This document shows positions 19,181-30,100 of a stretch of DNA of 64,000 bases, one piece after another. Made by a program: the position numbers and the translations under genes. The stretch spans positions 1,281,510-1,345,509 of the forward strand of contig VANK01000001.1 of the NCBI GenBank assembly GCA_008682415.1. The letters are read 5' to 3'. Source of the DNA: Acidobacteria bacterium AB60 (GTDB lineage Bacteria > Acidobacteriota > Terriglobia > Terriglobales > Acidobacteriaceae). Positions within the stretch are counted from its first letter, which is position 1. The number at the start of each line of letters is the position of its first letter. Below the pieces are notes generated by a model. It worked only from the letters and a program-made list of their open reading frames with translations, searched no databases and was not told the origin of the DNA.

Positions 19181-20203
19181 TCACTCTGAGGGTATCCGGC
19201 GGCGCTGAGCCGGGGGATTGGCAAAGTAGCCGGCGCGATAACGGATATTAAAGGCTCCGGCAGCGGCGCGCGGAACCGTCACACTGACGCGATGAAAGTC
19301 GATACCGGGGACCTGGTTATGAGGGTAGTAGCCGATCAGGTATTGCGTGCGCAGATCCTCGCTCACCTGGGCAAAGGCCTTGTCGAGTCCCCCGTGGTCC
19401 GCATAGAAACTCTTACCGCCGGTCTGCTCGGAGAGAGTGATGAGGGCGTGCTCGCCCCCCAGATCGCGGCCCGCGCTGGATTCGATGGGGACATCGATGA
19501 CGGAATAGATCATGACTTCACCGCGGATAGCGTGCTCAAGGGCCTCAGCATAGGTCGTGGTCTTGACCGTGTCTCCCCCGTCGGAGACCAGCACAAGGAT
19601 CTTGCGGTTGGCCTTTTTTGCCAACTCATCGGAAGCCTCTCGCACCGTGTCGTACACCGCAGTAGCTTCACCGCCCCGCAGCGAACTCAAGCCGTGATCG
19701 AGCCGTTCGGGCTTGTTGGTGAAGTCAACGAGCATGCGCACGTCGGTAGCGAACTCAACGAGCATCATCTGGTCTTGAGGACGGAGGATGGCGCGAACGA
19801 ACCGCTTCCCGGCATCCTGCTCAAGCGCCCGGTCTTTATACGTGCTGCCGCTGGTATCGATGGCGAGAACAATGCTAAGAGGCTGCTCAGACTGGCGTTC
19901 GAAGATGGCGATCTCCTGGGATCGCCCGTCTTCAGCCACCTTAAAATCGTCCCTGGTCAGGCCGCCAACGATCGCGCCGTTTTTGTCCGTCACGTTGACC
20001 CAGAGGTTCACGAGCTTTGTATCAATATGAAAAGTCGGGCCTTCCTGGGCGAGTGCTGCTTCCGAACGGGTGGCCAGGAGCAAGGCAAAGATCGCCGCCC
20101 CCGCCCAAAAAGAGCTGGAGCGAAGCGAACAGGCTGGACGGGGCGGCGATAAAAGGTTAACGAGCCCTCGGCCTTCTCCGCCACTGGAGGGGTCAGGAGC
20201 CAT
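19181..20203 (-). CDS. Secreted VWA-domain protein, acidobacterial VWFA-related type
   Basis: 340 aa from ATG 20203, chosen because GGGAGGGG lies about 7 nt upstream and the start overlaps the end of the moaD-moaE gene. An N-terminal hydrophobic segment (FWAGAAIFALLLA) is a signal sequence. Then come LVNLWVNVTDKNGAIVGGLT (a typical start of the acidobacterial VWFA-related family) and a VWA domain with the MIDAS motif DTSGS (about residue 120) and DGGD later. The C-terminal part (YLIGYYPHNQ, FHRVSVTVPR) is characteristic of the same family. The role is unknown; metal-dependent protein binding at the cell surface is inferred. Confidence 0.87.
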   Translation of the reverse strand: MAPDPSSGGEGRGLVNLLSPPRPACSLRSSSFWAGAAIFALLLATRSEAALAQEGPTFHIDTKLVNLWVNVTDKNGAIVGGLTRDDFKVAEDGRSQEIAIFERQSEQPLSIVLAIDTSGSTYKDRALEQDAGKRFVRAILRPQDQMMLVEFATDVRMLVDFTNKPERLDHGLSSLRGGEATAVYDTVREASDELAKKANRKILVLVSDGGDTVKTTTYAEALEHAIRGEVMIYSVIDVPIESSAGRDLGGEHALITLSEQTGGKSFYADHGGLDKAFAQVSEDLRTQYLIGYYPHNQVPGIDFHRVSVTVPRAAAGAFNIRYRAGYFANPPAQRRRIPSE

Positions 20204-20912
20204 GCGCAGCCCCTCCCGTGTTGAGGGCGATGTTCTCCGGGAAAGGCTCCCCGTCGGCCCACACAGCTCCATCGACGAAGGTTTCTTTTTTCCAGATGGG
20301 GACGGTCTTCTTGAGCGTGTCGATCAGAAAACGGGAAGCTTCGTAGGCCTGGGCGCGATGTGCTGAAGCGACGACGACCAGGACACTGGTTTCGCCCACG
20401 ACCAGACGACCCAGACGATGGACGATGGTTACGTGCCGGACCTGAAAGCGACTGCGAGCCTCACCAGCCAACTCGTTCATCTGCCGCAAAGCCATCTCTT
20501 CGTAGGCTTCGTAGTCAAGGTGAAGGGTCTCCCGTCCCCGCGTATTGTTCCGCACAATCCCGTCGAAGACAACCACTGCCCCGTCTTCGCCTTCTTTGGC
20601 GGCCGAAACGATCCGGGGCGCGTCAATCGGCTCGCGCGTGAGGGCAACCACGAGTGAATTGTCCGCGACGATACCCCCGGAGACTGGGGGGAGGAGTCCC
20701 ACTTCATCCCCATCCCGCAGGACATGCGCAGGGCGGGCATACTCGGCGTTGACGCTGACGGCGATGCTGTCCCAGGTCTTTTCCGGGATGCGGCTCGCGT
20801 GGGAGGCAAGCTCGTCGAGCAGGCCCGCAACGGTGGCCCCCTCCGGGAGTTCAAGGGTGGTAGAGCCAAGCCAGTCTTTGAGAACGCCGAAGGAAAGTAT
20901 TTTGACCTGCAT
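20193..20912 (-). CDS. moaE: MoaD-MoaE fusion, molybdopterin synthase
   Basis: 239 aa from ATG 20912 (MQVKILSFG). Residues 1-80 are a MoaD ubiquitin-like sulfur carrier ending in PPVSGG at 75-80. Residues about 85-239 are MoaE, the catalytic large subunit (FDGIVRNNTRGR, SAHRAQAYEA, VPIWKKE with the conserved lysines). Molybdopterin synthase converts precursor Z to molybdopterin using the thiocarboxylated C-terminal glycine of MoaD. Here that Gly-Gly is internal, so cleavage after residue 80 would be needed for activity, as described for mycobacterial MoaX. The VWA gene follows with an 11-bp overlap. Confidence 0.92.
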   Translation of the reverse strand: MQVKILSFGVLKDWLGSTTLELPEGATVAGLLDELASHASRIPEKTWDSIAVSVNAEYARPAHVLRDGDEVGLLPPVSGGIVADNSLVVALTREPIDAPRIVSAAKEGEDGAVVVFDGIVRNNTRGRETLHLDYEAYEEMALRQMNELAGEARSRFQVRHVTIVHRLGRLVVGETSVLVVVASAHRAQAYEASRFLIDTLKKTVPIWKKETFVDGAVWADGEPFPENIALNTGGAAHGS

Positions 20913-21172
20913 GCTCTGAGCAGAATACCGCCTGCACGGTTTAGACGCGCGAGGCGACATTTTAGCAAGTCAATCGGTCCGCCAGCCTCCAACTTCCATC
21001 CGCGCTGACGAAACGAGTTTCCGGCCGGATTGGAACTGACTCCGGCAACTTTTAGCCGATCACCCTAGCTTCGCGTGAGAGGGAAACACCTCGACCCCGG
21101 AGTACGACCTAACTCGCTCCCCCTGAGGAACGGGCCATTCTGGTTTGCCGTGTCAAGAGCGGGAAAACCCGG

Positions 21173-22603
21173 TCAGGGATGGGTCTCGTCTTTGACTGTT
21201 TCGCCGCCCTTGATGACGACTCTTACCCTCTGGAGGGTAGTGACGTCGGTAAGGGGGTCGCCTTCCACCGCAATAATGTCTGCGTACTTTCCCGGCTCAA
21301 GAGAGCCGACGCGGTCCTGCCACGACATGAGTTCCGCGGCGTTTACGGTTGCCGCCCGGATCGCATCGATAGGCATAAAGCCTCTTCGGACGAGGCCGGC
21401 AAGCTCAAGCGCATTCTTACCCTGTTCTTTGGCGCGGCTGGCGTCAGAGCCCGCGGCAACGCGGATGTTCAGGCTGCGCGCCATCTGCAGCTCGTGCTGG
21501 ATGGATTGAAGGAAGTCATCAAGCCACTTGCGGTCATTCGGACTTCCCCGAAGAGTATAATGATCGGCCCATTCGTCGATCACGCCAACCGTAGGAACCA
21601 GGAACACGTTGTTCTTGCGGATCAGTTCCATCGCCTTCTGGTCGGCGCCATGGCCGTGCTCCACGGAGTCCGCACCGGCATTGACAGCATTACGGATGCC
21701 GTCTGAGGTCGTAGCATGCGCCGCGACCTTCAGGCCCGCCTTATGGGCTTCCTCAACGACTACGAGAAGCTCGTCAAACGTAAGCGTCGGGTGGTTCCAA
21801 TCCGCGTAAACCTTGATGAGGTCGGCGCCATTGCCGATCTGCTCGCGCACGGCGCGCCGCGCCTCTTCCACCCCGCTGATCATCGCGGCTCCAGTGGGAA
21901 AGTCGCGCAGATCGGGGTTCACGTGGAAGGGGTTATACTGCCCTACCGCGGCTATCCCCCGCGTGGCCACTTGCATACGTGGGCCTTGGACAAGACCCTG
22001 GCGGATGGCGTCCCGGAGAGCCACATCCGCGTAGCCTGATCCCTCGCTCTCGACATCCCGAACAGTGGTGAAACCTGCCATCAAGGTCAGGCGAGCGTTC
22101 GCCGCCCCTTCCAGCGCCCGATAGCCCTCGGATTCCTTGGCCAATGTCAAAAGATAGGCGTCGTCCGCATCGGCAAAGCGCGCCATCAGATGGGTATGAC
22201 AGTCGATCAGACCCGGCAACACGGTGTATTTGCTCAGATCCACGATGCGCGCGATCGCGGGAACATGCGGTTGAATCTCCGCAAGCACCCCCACTTCCTT
22301 GATCCGCTCGCCTTCCACCAGGATCCCGGCGTTCTGAATGTAAACGCCCTTGCGCACGTCGAGAAGCCTGCCGGCTCGAATGAGAGTCACAGGAATAACC
22401 GGGTTCGGCGCCGCGTCCGCGGCGGGGGAGACTGGTGCTGGAGTGGCGGCCGGGGAAGCTGTCGCCGGAGCAGCAGCCGGATTAGTTGGCGCCTGCTGCG
22501 TTGTCAGCGCCTGGCGGGAAGCAAGCGAACCGGCCCGCTGCGCACTCAGGGGAGCGATCATGACCAAGGCAAGAGAAGCGAAAACAACAAGTCGTGCTTG
22601 CAT
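21173..22603 (-). CDS. Secreted amidohydrolase (imidazolonepropionase-like family)
   Basis: 476 aa from ATG 22603, preceded by AGAGGA at 5 nt; the longer frame to 22633 is less likely. The signal peptide (MQARLVVFASLALVMIAPLS) is followed by an Ala/Pro-rich linker (about 25-65). The amidohydrolase TIM barrel has the metal motif DCHTHL, a histidine in KVAAHATTSDG, EHGHG, and the aspartate in AAGSDAS. The C-terminal GSLEPGKYADIIAVEGDPL closes the barrel and is standard for the family. It probably acts in the periplasm on peptides or a small cyclic amide; the substrate is not predictable. Confidence 0.9.
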   Translation of the reverse strand: MQARLVVFASLALVMIAPLSAQRAGSLASRQALTTQQAPTNPAAAPATASPAATPAPVSPAADAAPNPVIPVTLIRAGRLLDVRKGVYIQNAGILVEGERIKEVGVLAEIQPHVPAIARIVDLSKYTVLPGLIDCHTHLMARFADADDAYLLTLAKESEGYRALEGAANARLTLMAGFTTVRDVESEGSGYADVALRDAIRQGLVQGPRMQVATRGIAAVGQYNPFHVNPDLRDFPTGAAMISGVEEARRAVREQIGNGADLIKVYADWNHPTLTFDELLVVVEEAHKAGLKVAAHATTSDGIRNAVNAGADSVEHGHGADQKAMELIRKNNVFLVPTVGVIDEWADHYTLRGSPNDRKWLDDFLQSIQHELQMARSLNIRVAAGSDASRAKEQGKNALELAGLVRRGFMPIDAIRAATVNAAELMSWQDRVGSLEPGKYADIIAVEGDPLTDVTTLQRVRVVIKGGETVKDETHP

Positions 22604-22723
22604 AGGGTTCCTCTTCCGAACAGGTGGGAACATGAGAAGAACGGGTGATGGGCCTCATTATAGGGCGAAGCGGTAAAAGGGAGAAGAAGAAGCCCTTCCC
22701 GCTTAGCCGACCCGAGGAGCGGA

Positions 22724-23158
22724 GTGGTGGAGATGGTACAGGCGATCGTTGCAATGATGCTGCTGAGAGCGGAACAGTCAGCCGGCACCCCGCCGGCGAT
22801 CGGCGAAGCAGCACCGATTACGGGAATATGGCGAGGCACCTCAAAGTGCACGGTGTCGAACAGCCCCTGCCAGGACGAAGAGAATGTCTATCGCATCACG
22901 GCAGCAGCGGGAAAGCCTGCACGCTATCGAATCCTTGGAAGCAAGATCGAAGGCGGCGCTGAGATTCCGATGGGACCACCCACTCTCTGGTACTTCGACC
23001 TAGCCACCCAGACACTGACCTATGCCGTCGGCAACGGCCACTTCTGGCTCAAAGTCGACGGAGATCAGATGGACGGCGGCCTGATGCTCGCCGACATGAC
23101 CGTCTATCGGAAGATTCACCTGGAACGAGCCACCACGACGGAAGGCTCAAAGCAGTAG
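22724..23158 (+). CDS. Small conserved hypothetical protein, probably exported
   Basis: 144 aa with a GTG start at 22724 (GAGGAG 4-5 nt upstream); ATG at 22733 is the alternative. A short hydrophobic N-terminus could be a signal segment. The core ITGIWRGTSKCTVSNSPCQD with a paired-cysteine spacing and a following VYRI strand looks like a small beta-barrel protein. I recognise the pattern as that of conserved hypotheticals but cannot assign a function. It ends at a bidirectional terminator shared with lon. Confidence 0.6.
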   Translation: MVEMVQAIVAMMLLRAEQSAGTPPAIGEAAPITGIWRGTSKCTVSNSPCQDEENVYRITAAAGKPARYRILGSKIEGGAEIPMGPPTLWYFDLATQTLTYAVGNGHFWLKVDGDQMDGGLMLADMTVYRKIHLERATTTEGSKQ

Positions 23159-23162
23159 GAAA

Positions 23163-23195
23163 AAGGCCGGCGACATCGCCGCCCGCCGGCCTTTC
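23163..23195. terminator. Bidirectional intrinsic terminator between the small hypothetical gene and lon
   Basis: Perfect 11-bp inverted repeat AAAGGCCGGCG / CGCCGGCCTTT with an 11-nt loop. The A and T tracts at the ends give a U-tract on both strands. It lies between two convergent genes. Confidence 0.85.
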
Positions 23196-23213
23196 AAAGT
23201 ATTCTCCCGCTGA

Positions 23214-25637
23214 TCAGGCAGCCGCGGTGGCAGGTTCTGCCACCGGCACCGGCTGCGCTTTAAACTGCGGAAGAGCTACCTCCAACACATCCTCGATGTT
23301 CCGGGCGTAGTGAACGGTGACACCGTCCATCAACCCGGGAGTCAGATCTTCCTCCACATCCTGCTTGTTATCCATGGGAAGAATCACCGTCTCCACTCCA
23401 GCCCTCTTGGCAGCAAGAAACTTCTCCTTGATGCCGCCCACGGGCAGGACATTGCCGCTGATCGTGATCTCACCGGTCATGGCGGTCAGCGGCTTGACGG
23501 GCGTGTCGGTTAACAGCGAAGCCAGCACCGTGACCATGGTTACCCCTGCTGAGGGGCCATCCTTCGGGATTGCCCCCGAGGGCACGTGAATATGCAGGTC
23601 CACGTCCTTCGTGAAGTCCTCCTGCAGCCCCAGTCGTCCGGCGTTCGAACGAACCCAGGTGAGCGCTGCCTGCATGGATTCCTGCATGACCTCGCCGATC
23701 TGCCCCGTGATCGTGAAGCTTCCCTTCCCCTTCATCTTGTTCGCCTCGATAAAGAGGACGTCGCCGCCCGCGGGAGTCCAGGCAAGGCCCACAGCCACAC
23801 CCGGCCGTTTGACGCGCTCGGCAACCTCGGTTTCAACCCGAACCTGAATGTGTCCCAGGAACTCCTTCAGGATGTCCCGATCGACCACGAGCTTCTCGGT
23901 TTTGCCCTCGACGACGCGGCGCGCCTGCTTGCGGCACACCGTCCCGATAACCTGCTCCAGCTTGCGAACGCCCGCCTCGCGCGTGTAGTGGCGAATGACG
24001 TGGCGAATCGCATCCTCGGGAAACTCAATCTGTTCCGGCGTAATCCCGTTTTCCTTGATCTGCCGCGGGATCAGGTACCGGCTGGCGATGTGCAGCTTCT
24101 CCTCCTCGCTGTAGCCCTGGAGCGGAATCAGTTCCATGCGGTCCAGTAGCGGCGGCGGCACCGTGTCGAGCATGTTGGCGGTGCAGATAAACAGCACCTT
24201 CGACAAGTCGAACGGCACGTCCAGGTAGTTATCGCGGAAGGTGTTGTTCTGCTCCGGATCCAGCGTCTCCAGCAGGGCGGACGCCGGGTCACCCCGGAAA
24301 TCGCGCCCCAGCTTGTCGATCTCGTCCAGCATGATCACCGGGTCGTTGGTCTCGGCGCGGCGAATGCTCTGGATGATCTGGCCGGGCAGGGCCCCGATGT
24401 AAGTGCGGCGGTGCCCCCGAATCTCCGCCTCATCGTGCATGCCGCCCAGAGAGATGCGCTGGAACTTCCGCCCCAGGGCGCGCGCGATCGAGCGGCCCAG
24501 CGAGGTCTTGCCCACGCCCGGAGGTCCGACAAAGCAGAGGATCGGGCCCTTCATGTCGGGCTTCAGTTCGAGCACGCTGAGATAGTCAAGGATGCGGTCC
24601 TTCACCTTCTTCAGCTCGTAATGGTCCTCGTCCAGGATCTCCTTGGCCTTGTTGATGTCGATCTTGGAGCCGGAGCTCTTCGCCCACGGCAGCACCGCCA
24701 GCCACTCGATGTAATTGCGGGTCAGCGAATAATCCGCCGCCATTGGAGACATGCGCGAGAGGCGGGTAAGTTCCTTGATCGCCTCCTTCTTCACATCCTC
24801 CGGCATGCCCGCTTCGTCGATCTTCTTGCGAAGATCTTCAATCTCCCGCTGACCTTCATCCTGTTCCCCGAGCTCCTTTTGAATGGCCTTCATCTGCTCG
24901 CGGAGGTAGTAGTCCCGCTGCGATTGCTGCACCTGATCCTGAACCTCGTTCTGGATCTTGGCGCGGAGCTGCTGAACTTCAATCTCCTTGGCAAGGTGCG
25001 TATTGATCAGCTCCAGTCGCGCGGCAACACTGGGAGTCTCCAGCAGCAGCTGCTTGTCCTCGGTCGTCAGGAACGGCAGCGACGAGGCGACGAAATCCAC
25101 CAGCCTTCCCGGCTCCTCGATATTCGCGGCAATCGTGCGGAGCTCATCGGAGAGTGTCGGCGACTCCGAAACAATCTGCTGAAACTGCCCAATCACGATC
25201 CGGACCAGCGCTTCAATGCTGGCCGTGCTCTCAGGCTGCTCCGCCTCGAGCGGCTCCACCTCCGCGATCATGAAGGGTTCGGTCTGCACAAACCGGACTA
25301 GCCGGACGCGCTCCACGCCCTCCGTAAACACGAAACGGCTCTGGTTGGGCATGCGGACCACTTTATGCACCGTCGCCAGGGTCCCCACCTGGTGCATGTC
25401 TCCCGGCGTGGGAGTGTCCAAACGTGCATCTTTCTGCGCAGTTACGGCGATGGTGCGCTCGTCCCCGACCGACTCGATTAGCTGAATCGAGCTCTCCCGG
25501 CCCACCGTCAAAGGCAACACGGCATGAGGGAACAAAACAGTATCACGAACTGGCAGGACAGGAACGCGCCGCGGGCCGGACACCGGTTTCACGGCCGGGG
25601 TTGGGGATTGCGGTGGGTTGGGATTCTTGTTTTCCAT
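23214..25637 (-). CDS. lon: ATP-dependent Lon protease
   Basis: 807 aa from ATG 25637 (AGAGG about 7-8 nt upstream). Order: N-terminal substrate domain ([20 protein letters not shown]), coiled-coil region (about 190-260), AAA+ module with Walker [12 protein letters not shown] (about 370) and Walker [12 protein letters not shown], then the C-terminal protease with the catalytic Ser in PKDGPSAGV (about 694) and Lys in [14 protein letters not shown] (about 737). Cytosolic, degrades misfolded and regulatory proteins. Length is normal for Lon. Monocistronic, ending at the shared terminator. Confidence 0.97.
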   Translation of the reverse strand: MENKNPNPPQSPTPAVKPVSGPRRVPVLPVRDTVLFPHAVLPLTVGRESSIQLIESVGDERTIAVTAQKDARLDTPTPGDMHQVGTLATVHKVVRMPNQSRFVFTEGVERVRLVRFVQTEPFMIAEVEPLEAEQPESTASIEALVRIVIGQFQQIVSESPTLSDELRTIAANIEEPGRLVDFVASSLPFLTTEDKQLLLETPSVAARLELINTHLAKEIEVQQLRAKIQNEVQDQVQQSQRDYYLREQMKAIQKELGEQDEGQREIEDLRKKIDEAGMPEDVKKEAIKELTRLSRMSPMAADYSLTRNYIEWLAVLPWAKSSGSKIDINKAKEILDEDHYELKKVKDRILDYLSVLELKPDMKGPILCFVGPPGVGKTSLGRSIARALGRKFQRISLGGMHDEAEIRGHRRTYIGALPGQIIQSIRRAETNDPVIMLDEIDKLGRDFRGDPASALLETLDPEQNNTFRDNYLDVPFDLSKVLFICTANMLDTVPPPLLDRMELIPLQGYSEEEKLHIASRYLIPRQIKENGITPEQIEFPEDAIRHVIRHYTREAGVRKLEQVIGTVCRKQARRVVEGKTEKLVVDRDILKEFLGHIQVRVETEVAERVKRPGVAVGLAWTPAGGDVLFIEANKMKGKGSFTITGQIGEVMQESMQAALTWVRSNAGRLGLQEDFTKDVDLHIHVPSGAIPKDGPSAGVTMVTVLASLLTDTPVKPLTAMTGEITISGNVLPVGGIKEKFLAAKRAGVETVILPMDNKQDVEEDLTPGLMDGVTVHYARNIEDVLEVALPQFKAQPVPVAEPATAAA

Positions 25638-26016
25638 TGAGTGTCCTCTTATCAACTTCTCTTACATTAGAGAACGCAGTATACCAAAAAGTTTCGCGCC
25701 ATCAGCGGTATGTGATGAATCGGCTGCCGCTCCCAGCATCTACCGGTCGCTCGCCTGCCGATCGCGTTCCCTTCCCTCTTCTCCATCTCGAACGAGAGGT
25801 CAATTCGAGTTCAACAGGGCTGGAGAGAGTGCACCAATCCCGGTGCAAATCCCACTCGGTCCAGAGACGTTGCCGCTTCTCCGGCTCCGCACGCAAAACG
25901 TCTCCGAAAGCAAATTCCTCCGGAAAATGCATTATCGGCCACGCAGTCGAAGTCTTTCACCCCCGGCTTGCGTGGCCGATCCATTGAAGCTGATATTGCA
26001 AAGAGACGCGACGAGG
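25638..26016. other. Intergenic region between lon and the anti-sigma gene
   Basis: About 380 bp with no convincing gene. The short minus-strand frames here have no ribosome binding site or recognisable motif. It should carry the lon promoter and the end of the sigma/anti-sigma transcript. A long inverted repeat lies at 25934-25980. Confidence 0.5.
25934..25980. repeat. 11-bp inverted repeat, possible transcript end
   Basis: ATCGGCCACGC at 25934-25944 pairs perfectly with GCGTGGCCGAT at 25970-25980 across a 25-nt loop. It lies 37 bp beyond the stop codon of the anti-sigma gene in its direction of transcription. There is no T-run, so it may be a mRNA 3'-end stabiliser or a protein site instead of a terminator. 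Confidence 0.45.
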
Positions 26017-26265
26017 TCAGCTGCGGGTCTGATTGCCCTCCTCTTTGATGGCCGTCTCCAGTTTCTCCCACAGGGTATCCGGGGGATCCTCCACCGGGAA
26101 CAGCTGGCGAGCTGCTTCGGCGATGGTTTCGAGCTCGTTAAGCAGGGCGCGGCACAGCGTGCAGGTCTGCACGTGCGGGTGGACGGAGAGATCTTCTCCC
26201 GAACCGATCAACTCCGCCATTTGGGCCTGGAACTCTTCGCAGGTCATGTTTTTGGGATCTTGCAT
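26017..26265 (-). CDS. Soluble zinc-finger anti-sigma factor
   Basis: 82 aa. MTCEEFQAQMAELI followed by HPHVQTCTLC gives the HxxxCxxC zinc-binding pattern of ZAS (zf-HC2) anti-sigma factors. There is no transmembrane segment, so it is a cytoplasmic anti-sigma. The ATG shares one base with the sigma stop codon (TAATG), which supports a cognate pair. Another ATG at 26247 is possible. Confidence 0.85.
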   Translation of the reverse strand: MQDPKNMTCEEFQAQMAELIGSGEDLSVHPHVQTCTLCRALLNELETIAEAARQLFPVEDPPDTLWEKLETAIKEEGNQTRS

Positions 26266-27053
26266 TACCGCCGCCCCTCCCTTCGGGGAATCGTGCGCAT
26301 CGCGTCTCGCAGCTTCAGGCGCGCTTTATGTAGCTGAGACTTGCTGTTGCCGATGGAACAGTCGAGCATTGCGGCGATTTCATTATGCTCGTATCCCTCA
26401 ATATCGTGCAGAACAAAGATTAGGCGATAACCCGCTGGCAGCTCGGCAATGGCCCGCTCCAGGGCGAGCCGGTCGATGGATCCGGTCAGAGAAAGATCCG
26501 GGGCTCCAAAGCTGCGGCCTGGACCCTCTTCCGGGGTAGGCTCCATGGCTTCGTCCAGGGAGATCACCGAAAGCCCCTTCTTTCGCAGGTGCATGAGCAC
26601 CACGTTGATGGCCAGGCGATGAAGCCAGGTCGAGAAAGCAGAATCGCCTCGAAACGTCGCAATCTTGCGATGAAGCTGCAGAAAGGCTTCCTGGGTGAGG
26701 TCCTCCGCCTCCGCCACGTTCCCCACCATGCGCAGGCAAAGCGAGTAAATGCGTCGCTTGTGGAGCGAGTACAACTGCGCGAACGCATGGTGGTCACCCG
26801 CCTGGGCCCGGCTGAGAACATCGGCCTCCGCCCCCGCCACGCTGGGTGCGGCAACTTCGCCCGTGGATGCGGGTTCAACATCAGCAGTCTGGAGAGAAGC
26901 GGCCGTCTTGCGCGACGGCATCTCGATTGGGGGATTTCCCGAGGCGGTTGCCGCCCGCGGGCTCGAATCATGGGCTTGCATCGTCATCCTGATTGGCGTC
27001 ATTCGTTTCCTTGTTGGATCGAGCGGGAGGCCGCTGAGTGCTGCGCCACTCAT
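26265..27053 (-). CDS. ECF-type RNA polymerase sigma factor
   Basis: 262 aa; ATG 27053 has GAGGAA close upstream. Residues 1-80 form a low-complexity extension that may be partly untranslated if an inner ATG (26984-27005) is used. Region 2 (FAQLYSLHKRRIYSLCLRMV, DLTQEAFLQLHRK, FSTWLHRLAINV) and region 4 (LPAGYRLIFVLHDIEGYEHN, EIAAMLDCSIGNSKSQLHKA) are complete and no region 3 separates them. It directs polymerase to a stress regulon and is held by the coupled anti-sigma protein. Divergent from the envelope assembly operon, a possible target. Confidence 0.93.
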   Translation of the reverse strand: MSGAALSGLPLDPTRKRMTPIRMTMQAHDSSPRAATASGNPPIEMPSRKTAASLQTADVEPASTGEVAAPSVAGAEADVLSRAQAGDHHAFAQLYSLHKRRIYSLCLRMVGNVAEAEDLTQEAFLQLHRKIATFRGDSAFSTWLHRLAINVVLMHLRKKGLSVISLDEAMEPTPEEGPGRSFGAPDLSLTGSIDRLALERAIAELPAGYRLIFVLHDIEGYEHNEIAAMLDCSIGNSKSQLHKARLKLRDAMRTIPRREGRR

Positions 27054-27170
27054 GATTCCTCGTTAGTATAGGGGGCAGCGGTTGAAGTGGCAGGAGTCGG
27101 CCCTGGGGCCCCATCAAAGCCCCGCTGATAATAACTTGGATGCAGATTACGGGACTGGTGTTATTTTCGC

Positions 27171-30100
27171 GTGCGAGCGGGGGAGAAAGTTTTGCGATCA
27201 AGGTTTGCGGGCCGTAATGGCGATCTCAAACCAGGCAGACATTTCCTGCGAATTTCGATTCTCCTCTGGTTAACTCTTTTGATTCTCTACCCTCCCCGTC
27301 CGGCGCACTCGCAAACCCCACCGGCAGATGAGAGCCGCGCGGCAGACTCGATGGCGCAATGGGAAGGCCTGCAGGTAAACCGAATCATCTTTGAAGGAAC
27401 CGTAGCAGACCGGCTGACCTCCGCGAAGGACCACCTTCCCCAGGCGTCGGGAGTTCCCTTGTCACGCGAGGACGTCGCCGCGAGCTTGCGCCAGCTCTAC
27501 GGAACGGGTCTGTTCGATCAGATCGAGGCGTTGGGCCAGCGCGACGGGAACGGAGTTGACCTCATCTTCCGAGGCGAGGCCCGGACCTTCATCGGGACCG
27601 TTACCGTTGATGGCGCGAAAGGAGCCAACGTAAATACCCAGCTCGAACGCGCTGCGCGGCTCAATCCGGGCACCCGCTATACCGCCGCGAAGATGAGCCG
27701 GGCGCTGGAGTCCATGCGCGAGGTCGTGGCCGAGAACGGCTTCCATGAAGCGAAGATCACCTTCATCCTTACGCCACATCCCGCGCAACTGCTTACCGAT
27801 GTCGCATTCAAAGTGATCTCCGGCCCACAGGCCCGAGTCGGCTCGGTCGCAGTGGCCGGAGATTCGGGCATGACGGTCGAGGAGTTCCGCCGGTTCGCGC
27901 GTTTGCGGGCTGGAGCGCTCACAGACCGTGAGACCGTGAATCGCGCGCTCGCGGGGGTGCTTAAGCACTATCGCAGCCAGGAGCGGTTGGAGGCCGAAAT
28001 CAAGCTGGAAGCCCAGGAGTATGCCGCGCACAAAGTGAATTACCGGTTCACCGCAAATCGCGGCCCCGTGGTTCGGGTCGTTGTGGAAGGGGCCCGCCTG
28101 GGAAGTGACCGTATCAAGAGACTGGTTCCGGTGTACGAAGAAGGGACAGTCGACGAGGACCTGCTGAATGAAGGCAACCGCCGCACGCGGGACTATTTCC
28201 AGGCTCTGGGTTACTTCGATGTGAAGGTCGATCACAAGGAATCCGGAACTCAAACGCAACAGGTCACCATCGTTTATAGCGTGCAACTGGGAGAGCGTCG
28301 TCACGTCGAACGGGTTTCTGTCGATGGCAACCGGTACTTCAACTCCGGCACCCTGGAACAGCTGCTGAGCGTTCATGCGGCTAACGCCTTCGACCGGCAT
28401 GGAGCGTATAACCAGGCTCTTGTGTCCGCGGACGTGGCGGCGCTGCAATCCGTTTATCAGAACAACGGCTTCTCCCGGGTAAAGGTGACCCCCGAGACAG
28501 GCCAGCCAATTGCTGGGCCCTCGTCAGGAAACATCCCCGGGCCGCGTTCCCCGGCTGCGTCTGATTCCACGGCCCCGCTCACGCTGGTCTACCACATCGA
28601 AGAAGGACCGCAACAGCGGGTTGGTGCAGTCCAGATCATCGGCAATAGCAGCGTGCAGACTCCCCTCCTGGCCGGACTCCTGAACACCGAAGCGGGCCAG
28701 CTGTTCTCGCCGCGGAACCTGGCCGGCGATCGCGACGCGCTCATGACCGATTACCTGAGCCGCGGATTCGATCGGGCGCGCGTCGATATCGACGAGACCA
28801 ACGACCCGACGGATCCCAGTAAGGTCAACGTCATCTTCCGCGTGTCGGAAGGGCAGCAAACCTTCGTGCGAGACGTCCTGCTCACCGGGCTGCACTACAC
28901 GCGGCGGGCAACAGTCGATCGTGCCATCACCCTACGTCCCGGTGATCCCCTGAGCGCCTCGGCGCTCGACGAAACCCAGAGCAACCTCTACGAGTTCGCA
29001 CTGTTCAACGAAGTCAACACCGCCGTCGAAAATCCAAATGGCGGGGAATCGTCTAAAACGGTGCTCCTGCAGGCCGTTGAGGCCCGCCGATGGACCCTCA
29101 CCTACGGCGCCGGATTCGAGGTGCAGACCGGAACTCCCGTGAACGGATGCCAGGGATTGCTGGCAACAGGCGTCAAATGCACGCCCAACGGCCGCACCGG
29201 TGTGAGCCCGCGCGGCCTCCTTGCGATCACCCGCAACAACCTCTTCGGCCGCGAACAGTCGGCATCAGTCCAGGGCAACTACGGCTCGCTGGAACAGCGC
29301 GTCGATCTTGTCTACCAGAACCCGCATCTGGCCGGACGGCGCAACTTCGGCATGACCTTCACCGGCGGATACGCAAACAGCCAGAGCGTCACGACCTACG
29401 TCGCCTCCCGATTGGAAGCTGGTTTCCGCTTCTCGCAAACCTTCAACCGGCCCGGATCGGGGCTTTCGCGCGCGAACACCTTCATCTACGCCTACGACTT
29501 CCGGCGCGTCAAAGTGGCAGAGAATACGCTCCAGGTTTTTCCCGCTGAGGTGCCCGTGCTCGCCGCCGCCGTCACCGTGGGCGGCCCGGGTTTCACCTGG
29601 ATTCGTGACAGCCGCGACTCGGCCGTCGACGCCCATCGCGGAACCTACACCAGCTTCCAGGAATTTCTCTCTATCGCCCCCTTCGGCGCTCAGGCCCAGT
29701 TCAACCGCATTGACGCCTCCAACTCCAGCTACTTCGGCTTCGGTAAGGGCAAGTACGTGCTGGCACGCAATACCCGCTATGGGCAGGAGCGTGCCTTCGG
29801 AGGCGGAGACAGCCAACTCATACCCATTCCCGAGCGCCTCTATGCCGGCGGCGCCACGTCCTTGCGTGGATTTTCCATCAACTCTGCCGGTCCGCGCGAT
29901 CCGGAGACCGGCTTTCCGATCGGTGGCGCCGGCGCCCTGGTCAACAGCACCGAACTGCGCCTGCCTCCCGCCATCCTGCCTTACTTCGGAAATTCCCTCA
30001 GCATGGTGCTGTTCCACGACATGGGCAACGTATTCACCAATGCCGGCGATGCCTGGGCCAGCATCCTGCGCGTAAGCCAGCCCAACCGTGACAGCTGCAA

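Noticed and set aside
25826..25865. Segment resembling a tRNA T-arm or cobalamin riboswitch core (CCGGTGCAAATCC, GGTCC)
   Set aside because: The T-stem does not pair, no matching acceptor 5' half exists within 90 nt, and the other conserved boxes of the cobalamin riboswitch are missing.
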